NCBI RefSeq assembly: GCF_007753265.1 | Contig: NZ_CP036349.1 | Location: 5,142,861-5,206,860, forward strand | Direction of reading: 5' to 3' | Source of the DNA: Botrimarina mediterranea | GTDB lineage: Bacteria; Planctomycetota; Planctomycetia; Pirellulales; Lacipirellulaceae | Length of the DNA stretch: 64,000 bases | Shown: positions 25,531-34,806 of the stretch, in pieces | How positions within the stretch are numbered: the stretch's first letter is position 1 | How the letters are laid out: each line of letters starts with the position of its first letter | Position numbers and translations under genes: made by a program | Notes under the pieces: generated by a model | The model's input: the letters and a program-made list of their open reading frames with translations, nothing else | Told to the model about the DNA's origin: nothing | Database searches by the model: none

Positions 25531-27612
25531 GTGCCCAAGTTCCAACTCCAGAGCGACTTTCAGCCCGCCGGCGACCAGCCCGCGGCGATCAAGGCCCTCG
25601 TCGATGGCTTACGATCCGGCAAGCGTGAGCAGTGCCTCATGGGCGTCACCGGCAGCGGCAAGACGTTCACCATGGCGAACGTCATCCAGGAGCTGCAGCG
25701 GCCCGCGCTGGTTCTGTCACACAACAAGACGCTCGCCGCCCAGCTCTACAGCGAGTTCAAGGAGTTTTTTCCCAACAACGCGGTCAGCTACTTCGTCAGC
25801 TACTACGACTACTACCAGCCCGAGGCCTACATCCCTCAGCGGGACATCTACATCGAGAAGGACGCGTCGATCAATGAAGAGATCGACCGCATGCGGCTGG
25901 CGACGACCAGCTCGCTGGTGAGCCGGCAGGACGTGATCGTCGTGGCGAGCGTGTCGTGCATTTACGGCTTGGGTTCGCCGGACGACTACAAGGCGATGAT
26001 GGTTGGACTTGCGGTCGGCGACATCGTCGATCGCGACGAAGTCTTGGCCAAGCTGATCGACATCCAGTACGACCGCAATGACACCGACCCGGAACGCGCC
26101 AAGTTTCGCGTCCGCGGCGACTCGGTCGAGATCTGGCCCGCCTACGAGGAGTTCGCCTACCGCATCGAGTTCTGGGGGGACGAGGTCGAGAAGCTGTCGA
26201 TCATCAACCCCACCAGCGGCCAGGCGATCGACCACCTCCAGCAGATCTACATCTATCCGGCCAAGCACTTTGTGCTTCCCGAGGAGCGGATCGAAAAGGC
26301 GATCAATCAGATCAAGCTCGAGCTCTCGGGGCGCCTCGAGTTCTTCAAGAACGAGGGCAAGCTCCTCGAAGCCCAGCGTCTTTCCGCGCGGACGCGCTAC
26401 GACATCGAGATGATGCTCGAAATGGGATATTGCCCGGGCATCGAGAACTACTCGGCGCCGCTGTCGGGCAAGGCGCCGGGCGATCCGCCGAATACGCTCT
26501 TTGACTTCTTTCCCAAGGACTACCTGCTGTTCGTCGATGAAAGCCACGCCACCGTCAGCCAGGTCGGCGCGATGTACAACGGCGACCGCGCGCGGAAGAC
26601 GACGCTCGTCGAACATGGTTTCCGCCTCCCCAGCGCGCTTGACAACCGTCCGCTGAAGTTCGAGGAGTGGCAAGAGCGCGTGGGCCAGTGCGTCTATGTC
26701 TCGGCGACGCCGGCGGACTTCGAGCTGGAGCGTTGCGGCGGCGAAGTAGTCGAGCAGATCGTCCGCCCCACCGGTCTATTGGACCCAATCATTGAACTAT
26801 CGCCCGCCCGGGGGCAGGTGCCGCACCTCTTGGAACAGATCAAGGAACGCGCCGCGAAGAGCGAGCGTGTGTTGGTGACGACGCTCACTAAGCGACTCGC
26901 TGAGGACCTGTCGGCCTACCTCACGGAGAAAGGCGTCCTCTGCAAATGGCTGCACTCTGAGCTTGACGCCTTCGAACGCGTCGAACTGTTGCGCGACTTG
27001 CGACTAGGGAAGTTCGACTGCCTTGTGGGCGTGAACCTGTTGCGGGAAGGCCTTGACCTGCCGGAGGTGTCGATGGTCGCCATCCTTGACGCCGACAAAG
27101 AGGGCTTCCTGCGGAGCGAGACTTCCCTGATGCAAACCATCGGCCGCGCGGCCCGTAACATCAACAGCAAGGTGATTCTTTACGCCGACAAGGTCACCAA
27201 TAGCATGCAGAAGGCGATCGACGAGACCGAACGGCGCCGGACGCTGCAACAAGAGTACAACAAGGAGCACGGCATTACGCCTGAGACAATCAAGAAGGCG
27301 ATCCGCCGCGGTATTGAGTCCGACGCTGCCGCCCATCAGCGCGCGAACGCCGCCGTGGGCCGCGACGACGAAACGCAGTACGTCACCGAGGAGTACATCA
27401 ACGAGCTTGAAAAGGAGATGTACGACGCGGCCGACCAGATGGAGTTCGAACGCGCCGCGATCCTCCGCGACCGGATTGAGAAGATGCGTGAGTCGATCGG
27501 CCAGAGCATCAAGAGCGTCGAGGCGGGCATCAAGAGCGCCGGCAAAAACCGCAAAGGAAAACGCGGAGGTACGAAGAAGGCGAAGGTGCCACGGCCGAAG
27601 AAGGGCGTCTAG
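25531..27612 (+). CDS. uvrB: Excinuclease ABC subunit B
   Basis: 693 residues from a GTG start. Helicase motif [13 protein letters not shown] (near 37), the beta-hairpin [20 protein letters not shown] (near 91), [15 protein letters not shown], motif [11 protein letters not shown] and the C-terminal UVR domain ([20 protein letters not shown]) are all present, so the gene looks intact. UvrB takes over damaged DNA from UvrA and recruits UvrC. The tail is Lys/Arg-rich. The upstream 340 bp (25192-25530) show no gene and no clear promoter. Confidence 0.97.
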   Translation: MPKFQLQSDFQPAGDQPAAIKALVDGLRSGKREQCLMGVTGSGKTFTMANVIQELQRPALVLSHNKTLAAQLYSEFKEFFPNNAVSYFVSYYDYYQPEAYIPQRDIYIEKDASINEEIDRMRLATTSSLVSRQDVIVVASVSCIYGLGSPDDYKAMMVGLAVGDIVDRDEVLAKLIDIQYDRNDTDPERAKFRVRGDSVEIWPAYEEFAYRIEFWGDEVEKLSIINPTSGQAIDHLQQIYIYPAKHFVLPEERIEKAINQIKLELSGRLEFFKNEGKLLEAQRLSARTRYDIEMMLEMGYCPGIENYSAPLSGKAPGDPPNTLFDFFPKDYLLFVDESHATVSQVGAMYNGDRARKTTLVEHGFRLPSALDNRPLKFEEWQERVGQCVYVSATPADFELERCGGEVVEQIVRPTGLLDPIIELSPARGQVPHLLEQIKERAAKSERVLVTTLTKRLAEDLSAYLTEKGVLCKWLHSELDAFERVELLRDLRLGKFDCLVGVNLLREGLDLPEVSMVAILDADKEGFLRSETSLMQTIGRAARNINSKVILYADKVTNSMQKAIDETERRRTLQQEYNKEHGITPETIKKAIRRGIESDAAAHQRANAAVGRDDETQYVTEEYINELEKEMYDAADQMEFERAAILRDRIEKMRESIGQSIKSVEAGIKSAGKNRKGKRGGTKKAKVPRPKKGV

Positions 27613-27776
27613 CGATCACTTCTCGCATCGCTACACATCAGCCTCAGCCGAGGGCGGCAGCCCAGGGCCGAACTACGAGAAGACTCGCGCAAAGCCGCCA
27701 AGGCGCAAAGCTGGCGTGGCGTTGACTGCTTCACTTCTGTTGCATTCACTCGGCGACGCAAACTAAACTATCAGCC

Positions 27777-28022
27777 ATGGACACGACGCAGGACCTCCAC
27801 GGTTTCAGCCAGTTCTTGGCGAATCGGCTCGCCGCTGGCGATAGCGCGCTCCCCGAGGAGATGATTGCCCTCTGGCGATCCGAGCACCCGTTGCCTACCG
27901 AGATTGCCCAGAGCGTTGACGCTTTGCAACTCAGCCTCGACGATCTCGAAGCCGGCCGCACCGAAGACTTTGATATCGCTAACGACGCCATCCGCCAGAG
28001 CCACGGCTGGCGCGCCAACTGA
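27777..28022 (+). CDS. Probable antitoxin of a RelE/ParE pair
   Basis: 81 residues, acidic and helical (MDTTQDLHGFSQFLANRLAA, SVDALQLSLDDLEAGRTEDF). No DNA-binding motif is obvious. Identification rests on position: its stop codon overlaps the ATG of a RelE/ParE-like frame (TGATG at 28020), the usual coupling of antitoxin and toxin. Confidence 0.65.
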   Translation: MDTTQDLHGFSQFLANRLAAGDSALPEEMIALWRSEHPLPTEIAQSVDALQLSLDDLEAGRTEDFDIANDAIRQSHGWRAN

Positions 28023-28359
28023 TGGCGTACCAGCTCCGTTACACGGCGACGGCTGCAACGGAGTTGCGGGCGACTACCGACTGGATCGCCGAACGCGCCC
28101 CAGATACCGCCGAACAGTGGTTCGAAGGGTTTGTCGAGTTGCTCGCGACGCTACGGCTCAATGCCCTGGCACACGGTCGGCGCCGGAGAACTCGCTGGTG
28201 GATGTCGAAGTTCGGCAGGTCATTAATCGGACAGCAAGCCTCCGAATCAACCGCGCCCTCTACACCGTGACGAATGACACGGTCGTCATCCTCGGCATTC
28301 GACGGCCGGGGCAGCGACTGCTGACAAAGCGAGGCCTGCGGGGACGGCTGGCGGAGTAG
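28022..28359 (+). pseudogene. RelE/ParE-like toxin, frameshifted
   Basis: The first 52 residues (MAYQLRYTATAATELRATTD, ERAPDTAEQWFEGFVELLAT) look like a ParE/RelE N-terminus, but the frame then ends at 28270 in an Arg/Ser-rich stretch. The expected C-terminus is in another frame up to 28359: APENSLVDVEVRQVINR and RALYTVTNDTVVILGIRR match the family's APE-----EVRQ and YR-LY-V---TV-IL-IRH pattern. The change of frame falls near 28170-28185. Either a true disabling mutation or a sequencing error; the antitoxin remains open. Confidence 0.7.
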
Positions 28360-28497
28360 GGGCTGTCCCACGCCTAGACGCCCAGTCGCAATTTAGGCCA
28401 GCTTCGCCGCTTCGCGCCTCCGCGACTTTGCGTGACGCCGCCGCTACAATCCGGCCTTGGATCGGACGCCCCCTTCCGAACCCCCCAAGGCCTCGTC

Positions 28498-29436
28498 ATG
28501 CCCCGTTACCGCCACGCCCTGCCGCAGCTTGCCGGCCAGCCGATCCTGACCGACGGCGGGATGGAGACCGTCCTGATCTTTCAGGAAGGGATTGATCTGC
28601 CTTGCTTCGCGTCGTTCCCGGTGCTCGATAGCGAGGAAGGCCGGGCGCTGCTGACTCGTTATCTCGATCAACACCTCCAAATCGCTGACGGTCACGGCGT
28701 TGGGCTGCTGCTCGAATCGGCGACCTGGCGGGCGAGCCCCGATTGGGTCGCCCGCGTTACCGGCTCGCCCGACCCCACTGCCGGCATCAATCGTGCGGCG
28801 ATCGATTTCTTGGCGGGCTATCGTGAGCAGAAGTCGCGCGAAATAACGCTGCCGATCAGCGGCGCCGTCGGCCCGCGGGGCGACGGCTACATTGCCGATT
28901 CTGCTATGACCGCCGACGAAGCGGCCGAGTACCACCGCACGCAGATCGAAACGCTCGCCGCCACGGAAGCGGACCTCGTCACCGCCTACACGCTCAACTA
29001 CGTCGAGGAGGCGATCGGCGTCGCGCTCGCGGCGCGTGGCGCCGGGATACCCGTGGCGATCTCGCTCACCGTCGAGACCGATGGCCGACTGCCGACGGGC
29101 CAACCGCTCGACGAAGCGATCCAACAGGTTGACGAGGCGACGGGCGCCTCGCCCGCCTACTACATGGTCAACTGCGCGCACCCGACGCACTTTGCGGAGG
29201 TGCTCGATGGCTCAAAGCCTTGGACAAATCGCATCCACGGATTACGGGCCAACGCCTCGACGCTCAGCCACGCCGAGCTCGAGGCAATGACCGAACTCGA
29301 CGACGGCGACCCGGACGACTTGGGGCGCCGCGTCGGTTCGTTGCGTGAGAGGCTGCCGCACCTGTCGGTGCTCGGCGGCTGTTGCGGGACCGATCATCGC
29401 CATATCGCCGCAATCGCCGCCGCGTGTTTCGGCTAA
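28498..29436 (+). CDS. Homocysteine S-methyltransferase family protein
   Basis: 312 residues from the ATG at 28498; the longer frame upstream has no reason to be used. The barrel start TDGGMETVLIF and the three zinc-binding Cys (VNCAHPTHF and GGCCGTDHRHI) are typical of the betaine/S-methylmethionine-homocysteine methyltransferase family (MmuM/BHMT). It would move a methyl group to homocysteine or a related thiol. Single gene; the methyl donor cannot be read from sequence. Confidence 0.88.
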   Translation: MPRYRHALPQLAGQPILTDGGMETVLIFQEGIDLPCFASFPVLDSEEGRALLTRYLDQHLQIADGHGVGLLLESATWRASPDWVARVTGSPDPTAGINRAAIDFLAGYREQKSREITLPISGAVGPRGDGYIADSAMTADEAAEYHRTQIETLAATEADLVTAYTLNYVEEAIGVALAARGAGIPVAISLTVETDGRLPTGQPLDEAIQQVDEATGASPAYYMVNCAHPTHFAEVLDGSKPWTNRIHGLRANASTLSHAELEAMTELDDGDPDDLGRRVGSLRERLPHLSVLGGCCGTDHRHIAAIAAACFG

Positions 29437-29457
29437 GTGATCGCTATAGCGCACTTC

Positions 29458-29682
29458 ATTTTGCCGTAGCGTCTCGCGCAGAGACGCGGAGACGCAGAGG
29501 GTCGGCAGCGAAGACTCACGCAAAGCCGCTAAGGCGCAAAGACAAAGATTGGCAGAAGAAAGACCGCGACTGTAGACGAACGCGCACCTATGTGCCCTTC
29601 GCGACTTCGCGCCTTTGCGTGAGCCTTCAAGATCTTCAACTCTGCTGTCTCCGCGCCTCTGCGCGAGACGCTACGGCAAAAC
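29458..29682. repeat. Nested inverted-repeat element
   Basis: Outer arms GCCGTAGCGTCTCGCGCAGA and TCTGCGCGAGACGCTACGGC are near-perfect over about 40 bp. Inner arms ACTCACGCAAAGCCGCTAAG and CGACTTCGCGCCTTTGCGTG form a second palindrome about 60 bp apart. No coding capacity. It separates the convergent genes at 29436 and 29701. Confidence 0.75.
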
Positions 29683-29700
29683 GAAGAGCGCTAGAAAGCA

Positions 29701-32691
29701 TCACCACACGTACTCCACACCACCCGAGCCGATGTGCATCGCTTGGTAGTCGTTGACTTGCAGGTCGTATCCGCCGAAGAGGCGGGTCGAGGCGCCCATC
29801 TGCAGGTTGAGGCCGGTTCCCAAGAGGGCCCAGTCGCGGCCGAGGTCAACGCCTTGCACGGCGAAGCCGCCGCCGACGCCGGGTAGCGACGCGGTGAACG
29901 CTTGGTTGGTGTCGAGGAACTCGTGGACCCACGCGGCGCGCAGCTCGGGCGTTAGCGTCCGGCAGCAGGTCCGGGCGATGTCGGTCGAGATCCGCCCGCC
30001 GACGATGCTGCGCATCGAGTGCGAGTCCATCGCGTCGACGGTCAGGTTCGCCGGACCGGCGCCGTTCTCCGTGAAGCCTTCTTGGCCGATGTAGACGTAC
30101 TGCAGCGCCGCGTAGGGCTGCGTCGTCCAGCCGGCGTGGCAGAACGAACGGCCCCGTTCTAAGTACGCCGTGGCTTGCCCGCCATCCACGTTCGCCTGCG
30201 CGACGCCGCCCACGGCGCCGACGCCGATGTTGCGGCTCGAGGCAGTGTGGTTGTAGCCGCCGCCGCCCAGCGCGATCCAGTAATCGCAGCCGTCAAAGCC
30301 GACGAGGTAGCCGCCGAAGTGGTAGCTCTCGAGTTCCGTTGACTGCGCGAGCGTGTCGCCGCTCAGTTGGCCCCACGCCGTGTTGCCCCAGAAGCCGGCC
30401 GCCCAGTTCTCGGCGATCGCTTTCTCGATGGCGAACTGCGTGCCGCCGAGGCCGTAGTCGAAGCCGTCGGCGTTGCCGTCGCCGTCGGCCGAGCCGCCCA
30501 TGCCGTAGCCCGTCACCCACGCACGGTGGTTGGTCACGTTCGTCGGGTACGAGGAAGCAGCGCTCGCGCCGCCCGGCACGTACGACACCAGCATGAAATC
30601 GGCGCCTTGTTGGTCCGACGCGTCGGCGTAGCCCGAGCTCGACAGCGGGTCGCCGGGGGTCATCCGGCCACGCAGCCGCTGCGCTAGCTGCGAGAGATAA
30701 AACGTCGCGTGCTGCTGACTCGCGGTCAGCGACGAGCCGTAGATCGAACCCGTCAACTGGTCGAGCGACATCAGCACCTGCGATGTCGACATCGGCGACA
30801 TCTGGTCGATTAGGCCCTGCAAGTCGTGCGGCGGGTGGTGGAGGTGGTCGAGGAACGAGCCCAGCGACCGCTGGTTGACGGTGTGGCCCAAGGTGTGGAA
30901 GTCCGCTTGGCTCGCCACAAGCGTGAAGAACGCCGTGTCGGACGTGTAACCAAGCACCGCGTCGAAGAACGCCAGGTCGTCGCTGATGCTATCGAACGTG
31001 CCGTTTACGTTGTGACCGGCTTGGAGGAATGTGTAGGTCGAGCCGGCGGTGTAGGCGGTCCCTGACGAGATCACCACCACCGTGCCGCCGTTGATGTTGA
31101 AGTCGACTGCCGTGATCAAGTCGTTGTTGACCCCGGCGGTAGTTCCGCCGTCATTGATCTCGATCTGGAGGGTGCTCCCGGGGTTAAACTCGGCGTCGTT
31201 GTTGACGGCAAGCGTGCCGATCGAGTTGCCCGGCCGCACCGTGCCGTTGGAGATAAACGAATTGAGGGTTCCAGTTCCGCCCAGGGCGCCGAGGCCGTTG
31301 ACGGTCACTTCGGACGAGTGCGTGCCGTTGATGACGAGGGTTCCCGCGTTAACCTGCGTGGCGCTGCCGTAGGTGTTCGCGCCGCCTAGCACCAGCGTGC
31401 CCGCGCCGGTCTTGATGAGTCCGCCATCGCCGGAAATGTCGTCGGCCCAGGTGGAGGTCTGTCCGTTGGTGACCTCGACGTTCGCCGTCGTGCCGGTGTG
31501 GAGGTACAGGCCCGCGCCGGCGGTAGTGCCGTTGGAACCGGGAGACATGTTAAAGCCACCCTGGCCAGCCGTCACTTGCGAGCCGCTGACGCCTGAGTCA
31601 ACGATGGTCAACGAGCCGCCCTGGCGGACGAAGATGGCGCCGCCCATGCCGTTGCCGCCGTTGCCGCCATCGCCGGCGCGGCCGCCGCTGCCGCCGCCAA
31701 AACCGCCGCTGCCGCCATCGCCGGCGCCGGCGCCGTCGCCGCCGCCGCCGCCGCCGCCCGCACCGAAACCGCCGTTGCCGCCATCGCTCAGACCGGCGCC
31801 GCCGCCGCCGCCGCCAAAGTCGCCGCCGGCGCTGCCCGATGAGAAATTGACAGCGGCCCCACCGCCGCCGCCGCCGTAGGTCTGGCCGTTGGTTCCCGGG
31901 ATGGACGACGAGGACCCCGAGCCGCCCTCACCTCCTCCACCGCTGCCGGCGGATGAACCGGAAGCGTTGCCGCCCGGAGCGGAGACGCCACCGCCACCGC
32001 CACCGGCATCGCCAAACAAGTCACCCGTGCCGCCTGGGGCGCCGAACCCGCCACCGCCACCTCCGCCTGATGTAAAAGGTGCTGAGTCGCCACCATTGCC
32101 GCGGAAGCCGCCGCCGCCGCCGCCGCCGACCGCACTTGACGCCGGATCGCCGCCACTGCCCCCGGTAGCTTGATTGCCGGTAAAGGCAACGCCAGAGATC
32201 GTCACCGTCGCGCCGTCGTTGACGAACAGAGCCCCGCCGGCGCCGAGGCCGCCGCCGCCCGTTCCGCCGAACTGGCTACCGCCGCCCTTTCCGCCCTGCG
32301 CGTGGCCATTGCTGAGGTTCAGGTCGCTCACCTCTACCACGCCGCCGCCGATGAACAGCAGCGCGTGCTGGGTGCCGCCATCGACTGTGTTGCCGTTGCC
32401 GGTGATCGTGATGTTCTGGCCAGTGCCGAGGATCGGCGGCAAGTCGTTGGCGATGCTGATCGTTCCCAGCGACGAGCTAAACGCGATGCTGTGCGTCCCC
32501 GCGCCGGCCGTGTTGAGGTCGAGGATCGCCTGACGCAGCGAACCGGCGCCGGAGTCCGTTGCATTCGTCACGAAGTAATCCGCCGCCCAAGCCGGCGGCG
32601 CGCCCGCCGCCACGAGGGCCGCGATCGTCGCGGCGGGGACCATCCAGCGTTTGGCGCGCAACGCAAACAGCTCGCGGAAATTGATCGCCAT
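29701..32691 (-). CDS. Gly-rich autotransporter-domain protein
   Basis: 996 residues from the ATG at 32691, chosen because AGGGA lies seven bases upstream and MAINFRELFALRAKRWMVP begins a signal peptide cut near PAWA-ADY. Residues about 30-150 look like a parallel-beta-helix start (GAGSLRQAILDLNTAGAG, NITITGNGNTVDGG). Residues about 165-390 are extremely Gly-rich (GGGGGG runs). Then come autotransporter-type repeats (GAGTLVLGGANTYGSATQVN, EINDGGTTAGVNNDLITAV) and a C-terminal beta-barrel of about 260 residues with ERGRSFCHAGW and a final GGVEYVW. It is presumably displayed on the surface. The Gly part is built on GGC/GGT repeats that could vary in length. Confidence 0.85.
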   Translation of the reverse strand: MAINFRELFALRAKRWMVPAATIAALVAAGAPPAWAADYFVTNATDSGAGSLRQAILDLNTAGAGTHSIAFSSSLGTISIANDLPPILGTGQNITITGNGNTVDGGTQHALLFIGGGVVEVSDLNLSNGHAQGGKGGGSQFGGTGGGGLGAGGALFVNDGATVTISGVAFTGNQATGGSGGDPASSAVGGGGGGGFRGNGGDSAPFTSGGGGGGGFGAPGGTGDLFGDAGGGGGGVSAPGGNASGSSAGSGGGGEGGSGSSSSIPGTNGQTYGGGGGGAAVNFSSGSAGGDFGGGGGGAGLSDGGNGGFGAGGGGGGGDGAGAGDGGSGGFGGGSGGRAGDGGNGGNGMGGAIFVRQGGSLTIVDSGVSGSQVTAGQGGFNMSPGSNGTTAGAGLYLHTGTTANVEVTNGQTSTWADDISGDGGLIKTGAGTLVLGGANTYGSATQVNAGTLVINGTHSSEVTVNGLGALGGTGTLNSFISNGTVRPGNSIGTLAVNNDAEFNPGSTLQIEINDGGTTAGVNNDLITAVDFNINGGTVVVISSGTAYTAGSTYTFLQAGHNVNGTFDSISDDLAFFDAVLGYTSDTAFFTLVASQADFHTLGHTVNQRSLGSFLDHLHHPPHDLQGLIDQMSPMSTSQVLMSLDQLTGSIYGSSLTASQQHATFYLSQLAQRLRGRMTPGDPLSSSGYADASDQQGADFMLVSYVPGGASAASSYPTNVTNHRAWVTGYGMGGSADGDGNADGFDYGLGGTQFAIEKAIAENWAAGFWGNTAWGQLSGDTLAQSTELESYHFGGYLVGFDGCDYWIALGGGGYNHTASSRNIGVGAVGGVAQANVDGGQATAYLERGRSFCHAGWTTQPYAALQYVYIGQEGFTENGAGPANLTVDAMDSHSMRSIVGGRISTDIARTCCRTLTPELRAAWVHEFLDTNQAFTASLPGVGGGFAVQGVDLGRDWALLGTGLNLQMGASTRLFGGYDLQVNDYQAMHIGSGGVEYVW

Positions 32692-33056
32692 CGTCGTGAC
32701 TTCCCTAACTGGTTGGCCTGTGTGGTTAGGGACGCAAGTCGCTGACACCCACTGGCCCGAACGCTTCCCTGCGACACCGCTTCGCGAACCGATCGAACGG
32801 TGCGCTCGCTGCCAGGGGCGTTGTGGCGCAACGGCCCGCTGGCATAGGCATTGCCATCGTCCCCCCATCCGGGCGACCCCACTGACGAAATGGGGACCGG
32901 CAAAAACGAACGGCATGCGACGCGCTTGCGGAAATCCCCGCCGACTTTTCGTCAACTCGTCTCATGCCCCGCCATGAAGGACGGTCACGCGCCGCCGCGC
33001 GACGTGATATGCTAGGCGTTTCCCACTAGACGCCCTCTCCGCCGCGCGTTGCTTCG
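32692..33056. other. Divergent promoter region
   Basis: No gene seen. It separates the minus-strand autotransporter from the plus-strand GDSL hydrolase and must hold both promoters. TATGCT at 33009 could be a -10 for the plus gene, without a good -35. No palindromic repeat of the families listed here, unlike most spacers in the window. Confidence 0.45.
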
Positions 33057-34190
33057 ATGAACCTGCTACTCACTCGTTGGTTGCTAGCACTGCTCTCGTG
33101 CGCACTTGCACCGCTCGGTGCGCTCGCCGGCCCTTACACCGACCTCATCGTCTTCGGTGACAGCCTGTCGGACGTGGGCAACACGTTCTCATCGAGCATC
33201 GCCTCGCTGTTCATCGACACCGACGATTACATGGGCCGATTCTCTAACGGGCCGGTCTACGCCGAACGGCTCTCGATGGGCCTCGACCTCGGGACGCTCA
33301 CGCGCGACGGCGTTGGCGGGGATAACTTCGCCTATGGCGGCGCCGAGACCAACGGCCCCGGCGGCCTTGAAGGGTGGTTCATCAACTCGCTCAGCGAGCA
33401 GGTAACTAGGTACCTCAATCGCATCGACGGCGCGACGCCCGACCCGCAGACGCTGTTCGTCGTGTTTATCGGAGCAAATGACTTTTTGCGTGCCGACGAG
33501 ACCAACCCCGCGACGCCCGCGGGCGTCGTGCAGACGCAAATCAACCGCCTTATCAATGCCGGCGCTCGCCAGTTGCTCGGCGTGAACCTACCACTACTAG
33601 GGCTCACGCCCGACTACAGCGCAAACCCAAGCGAAGCCGCCACCAAGAGCAGCCTGGCAGCGACCTACAACGACGCGCTCGAGAATGTCTACTCGACCCT
33701 CGAAACCACGAATCCCGCCGTTACGATTCACCGGCTCGATGTCGAGTCGCTCTTCAGCAGCTATCTCGACAACGCCGCGTCGCTCGGTTTCACCAATACG
33801 GTCGATCGAGGACAGGACGTGCCGGGCAGCTCTTACGACCGCGCCCCGGGGTATGTCTTCTGGGACGGCGTCCACCCGACGCGCGAGGCCCACGCCCTGC
33901 TCGGCGAAGCGGCGATCCGAGCGGTCTTGCCCGAGGGCGATTACAACCGCGACGGCATGCTTAACGCCGCCGACTACGACGCCTGGCGAGCCGCTTACGG
34001 CACGACGTTCAACGCCTTTGCCGGGCAAACGCCGTCGCTCGCCGCCGACGGCAACGGCGACGGCCGCGTTGACGCCGCGGACTACACGCTATGGCGCGAC
34101 CTGATGAGCGCCGCGGCGGTCGCCGTGCCGGAGCCGGCGGGGGTGTGGCTAGTTGTCGCAGCGCTCGCAGCGAGTTGGCGGCGGCGTTAG
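33057..34190 (+). CDS. GDSL/SGNH hydrolase with dockerin-like repeat and PEP-CTERM
   Basis: 377 residues with a signal peptide (cut near ALA-GPY). SGNH blocks: IVFGDSLSDVGN with Ser36, block II FAYGGAETNGP, block III FIGANDF and block V FWDGVHPT with the catalytic Asp/His. Residues about 295-350 are two EF-hand-like dockerin loops (DYNRDGMLNAADYDAWR and DGNGDGRVDAADYTLWR). The end is a PEP-CTERM tail: VPEPAGVWLVV, hydrophobic stretch, RRR. It is likely an exported lipase/esterase sorted by an exosortase-type system. Confidence 0.92.
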   Translation: MNLLLTRWLLALLSCALAPLGALAGPYTDLIVFGDSLSDVGNTFSSSIASLFIDTDDYMGRFSNGPVYAERLSMGLDLGTLTRDGVGGDNFAYGGAETNGPGGLEGWFINSLSEQVTRYLNRIDGATPDPQTLFVVFIGANDFLRADETNPATPAGVVQTQINRLINAGARQLLGVNLPLLGLTPDYSANPSEAATKSSLAATYNDALENVYSTLETTNPAVTIHRLDVESLFSSYLDNAASLGFTNTVDRGQDVPGSSYDRAPGYVFWDGVHPTREAHALLGEAAIRAVLPEGDYNRDGMLNAADYDAWRAAYGTTFNAFAGQTPSLAADGNGDGRVDAADYTLWRDLMSAAAVAVPEPAGVWLVVAALAASWRRR

Positions 34191-34202
34191 GTTGTGGGAG
34201 CC

Positions 34203-34282
34203 GAAGAACCGGACGCTAAGGCGTGCCGGCTGATGTTCTCAGGCAATGGCTTATCAGCCGCGGGGCCTTAGCCCCCGGTTTT
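34203..34282. repeat. PR-C palindrome, copy 2
   Basis: Right arm intact (AGCCGCGGGGCCTTAGCCCC), left arm mutated (AGAACCGGACGCTAAGGCGT). It ends 24 bp before the DUF1569 start. Confidence 0.75.
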
Positions 34283-34305
34283 GTACTCAAAGAACGCCAC
34301 AGCCT

Positions 34306-34806
34306 ATGCCCAAGCTCCGTACGCTGCGTCTCGCCACGCTGGACGACGCGATCGCCGAGATCGAGCGCCTGCGTGACCACGGCTACACGCCGCGTGGACG
34401 GTGGAGCCTGTCGCAGATGAGCGACCACCTGACCAAGGTGATGCGTGTGGGCATGGACGGCAGCATGCCACGGCTGCCTTGGCTAGCAAGAAAAATGGTC
34501 TGGCCGTTGGCGAGGTGGACGCTGTGGCGCGGCGCGATGATCTCGGGAGCGCCGGCTCCGAAGCCGGTCTTGCCGGCAGAAGCCCGCGACGACGAGTCGG
34601 CGATCGACCGGTGCCTCGCGACGCTCGCCGAGGCGCGCGACCGCCGCGAACCGATCCCGCCCTATGTCTTGTTGGATGGCCTGACGCTCGACGACTGGAA
34701 ACGCCTGATGGTCATCCACGCGCAGCACCACCTCCGTTTCTTGGAACCGACGCCGACGCCAACGCCTCAAGTCGCCGCTCAGTCCACGCGCTCGAACCGC
34801 GCGTAG
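34306..34806 (+). CDS. DUF1569 (DinB-like) protein
   Basis: 166 residues from the ATG at 34306 (MPKLRTLRLATLDDAIAEIE). The four-helix DinB-type fold is suggested by WSLSQMSDHLTKVMRVGMDG and by the C-terminal WKRLMVIHAQHHLRFLEP with a His pair that would bind metal. The molecular role of DUF1569 proteins is not known. Its last 28 bp overlap the end of the convergent metallophosphoesterase gene. Confidence 0.85.
   Translation: MPKLRTLRLATLDDAIAEIERLRDHGYTPRGRWSLSQMSDHLTKVMRVGMDGSMPRLPWLARKMVWPLARWTLWRGAMISGAPAPKPVLPAEARDDESAIDRCLATLAEARDRREPIPPYVLLDGLTLDDWKRLMVIHAQHHLRFLEPTPTPTPQVAAQSTRSNRA

Larger units (their letters stand above)
27682..28437. repeat. Inverted-repeat arms bracketing the toxin-antitoxin locus
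   Basis: Left arm near 27684-27712 (ACTCGCGCAAAGCCGCCAAG) and right arm near 28405-28437 (TTCGCGCCTCCGCGACTTTG) are imperfect reverse complements and match the inner arms of the element at 29458-29682. Coordinates span the pair. Confidence 0.45.
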
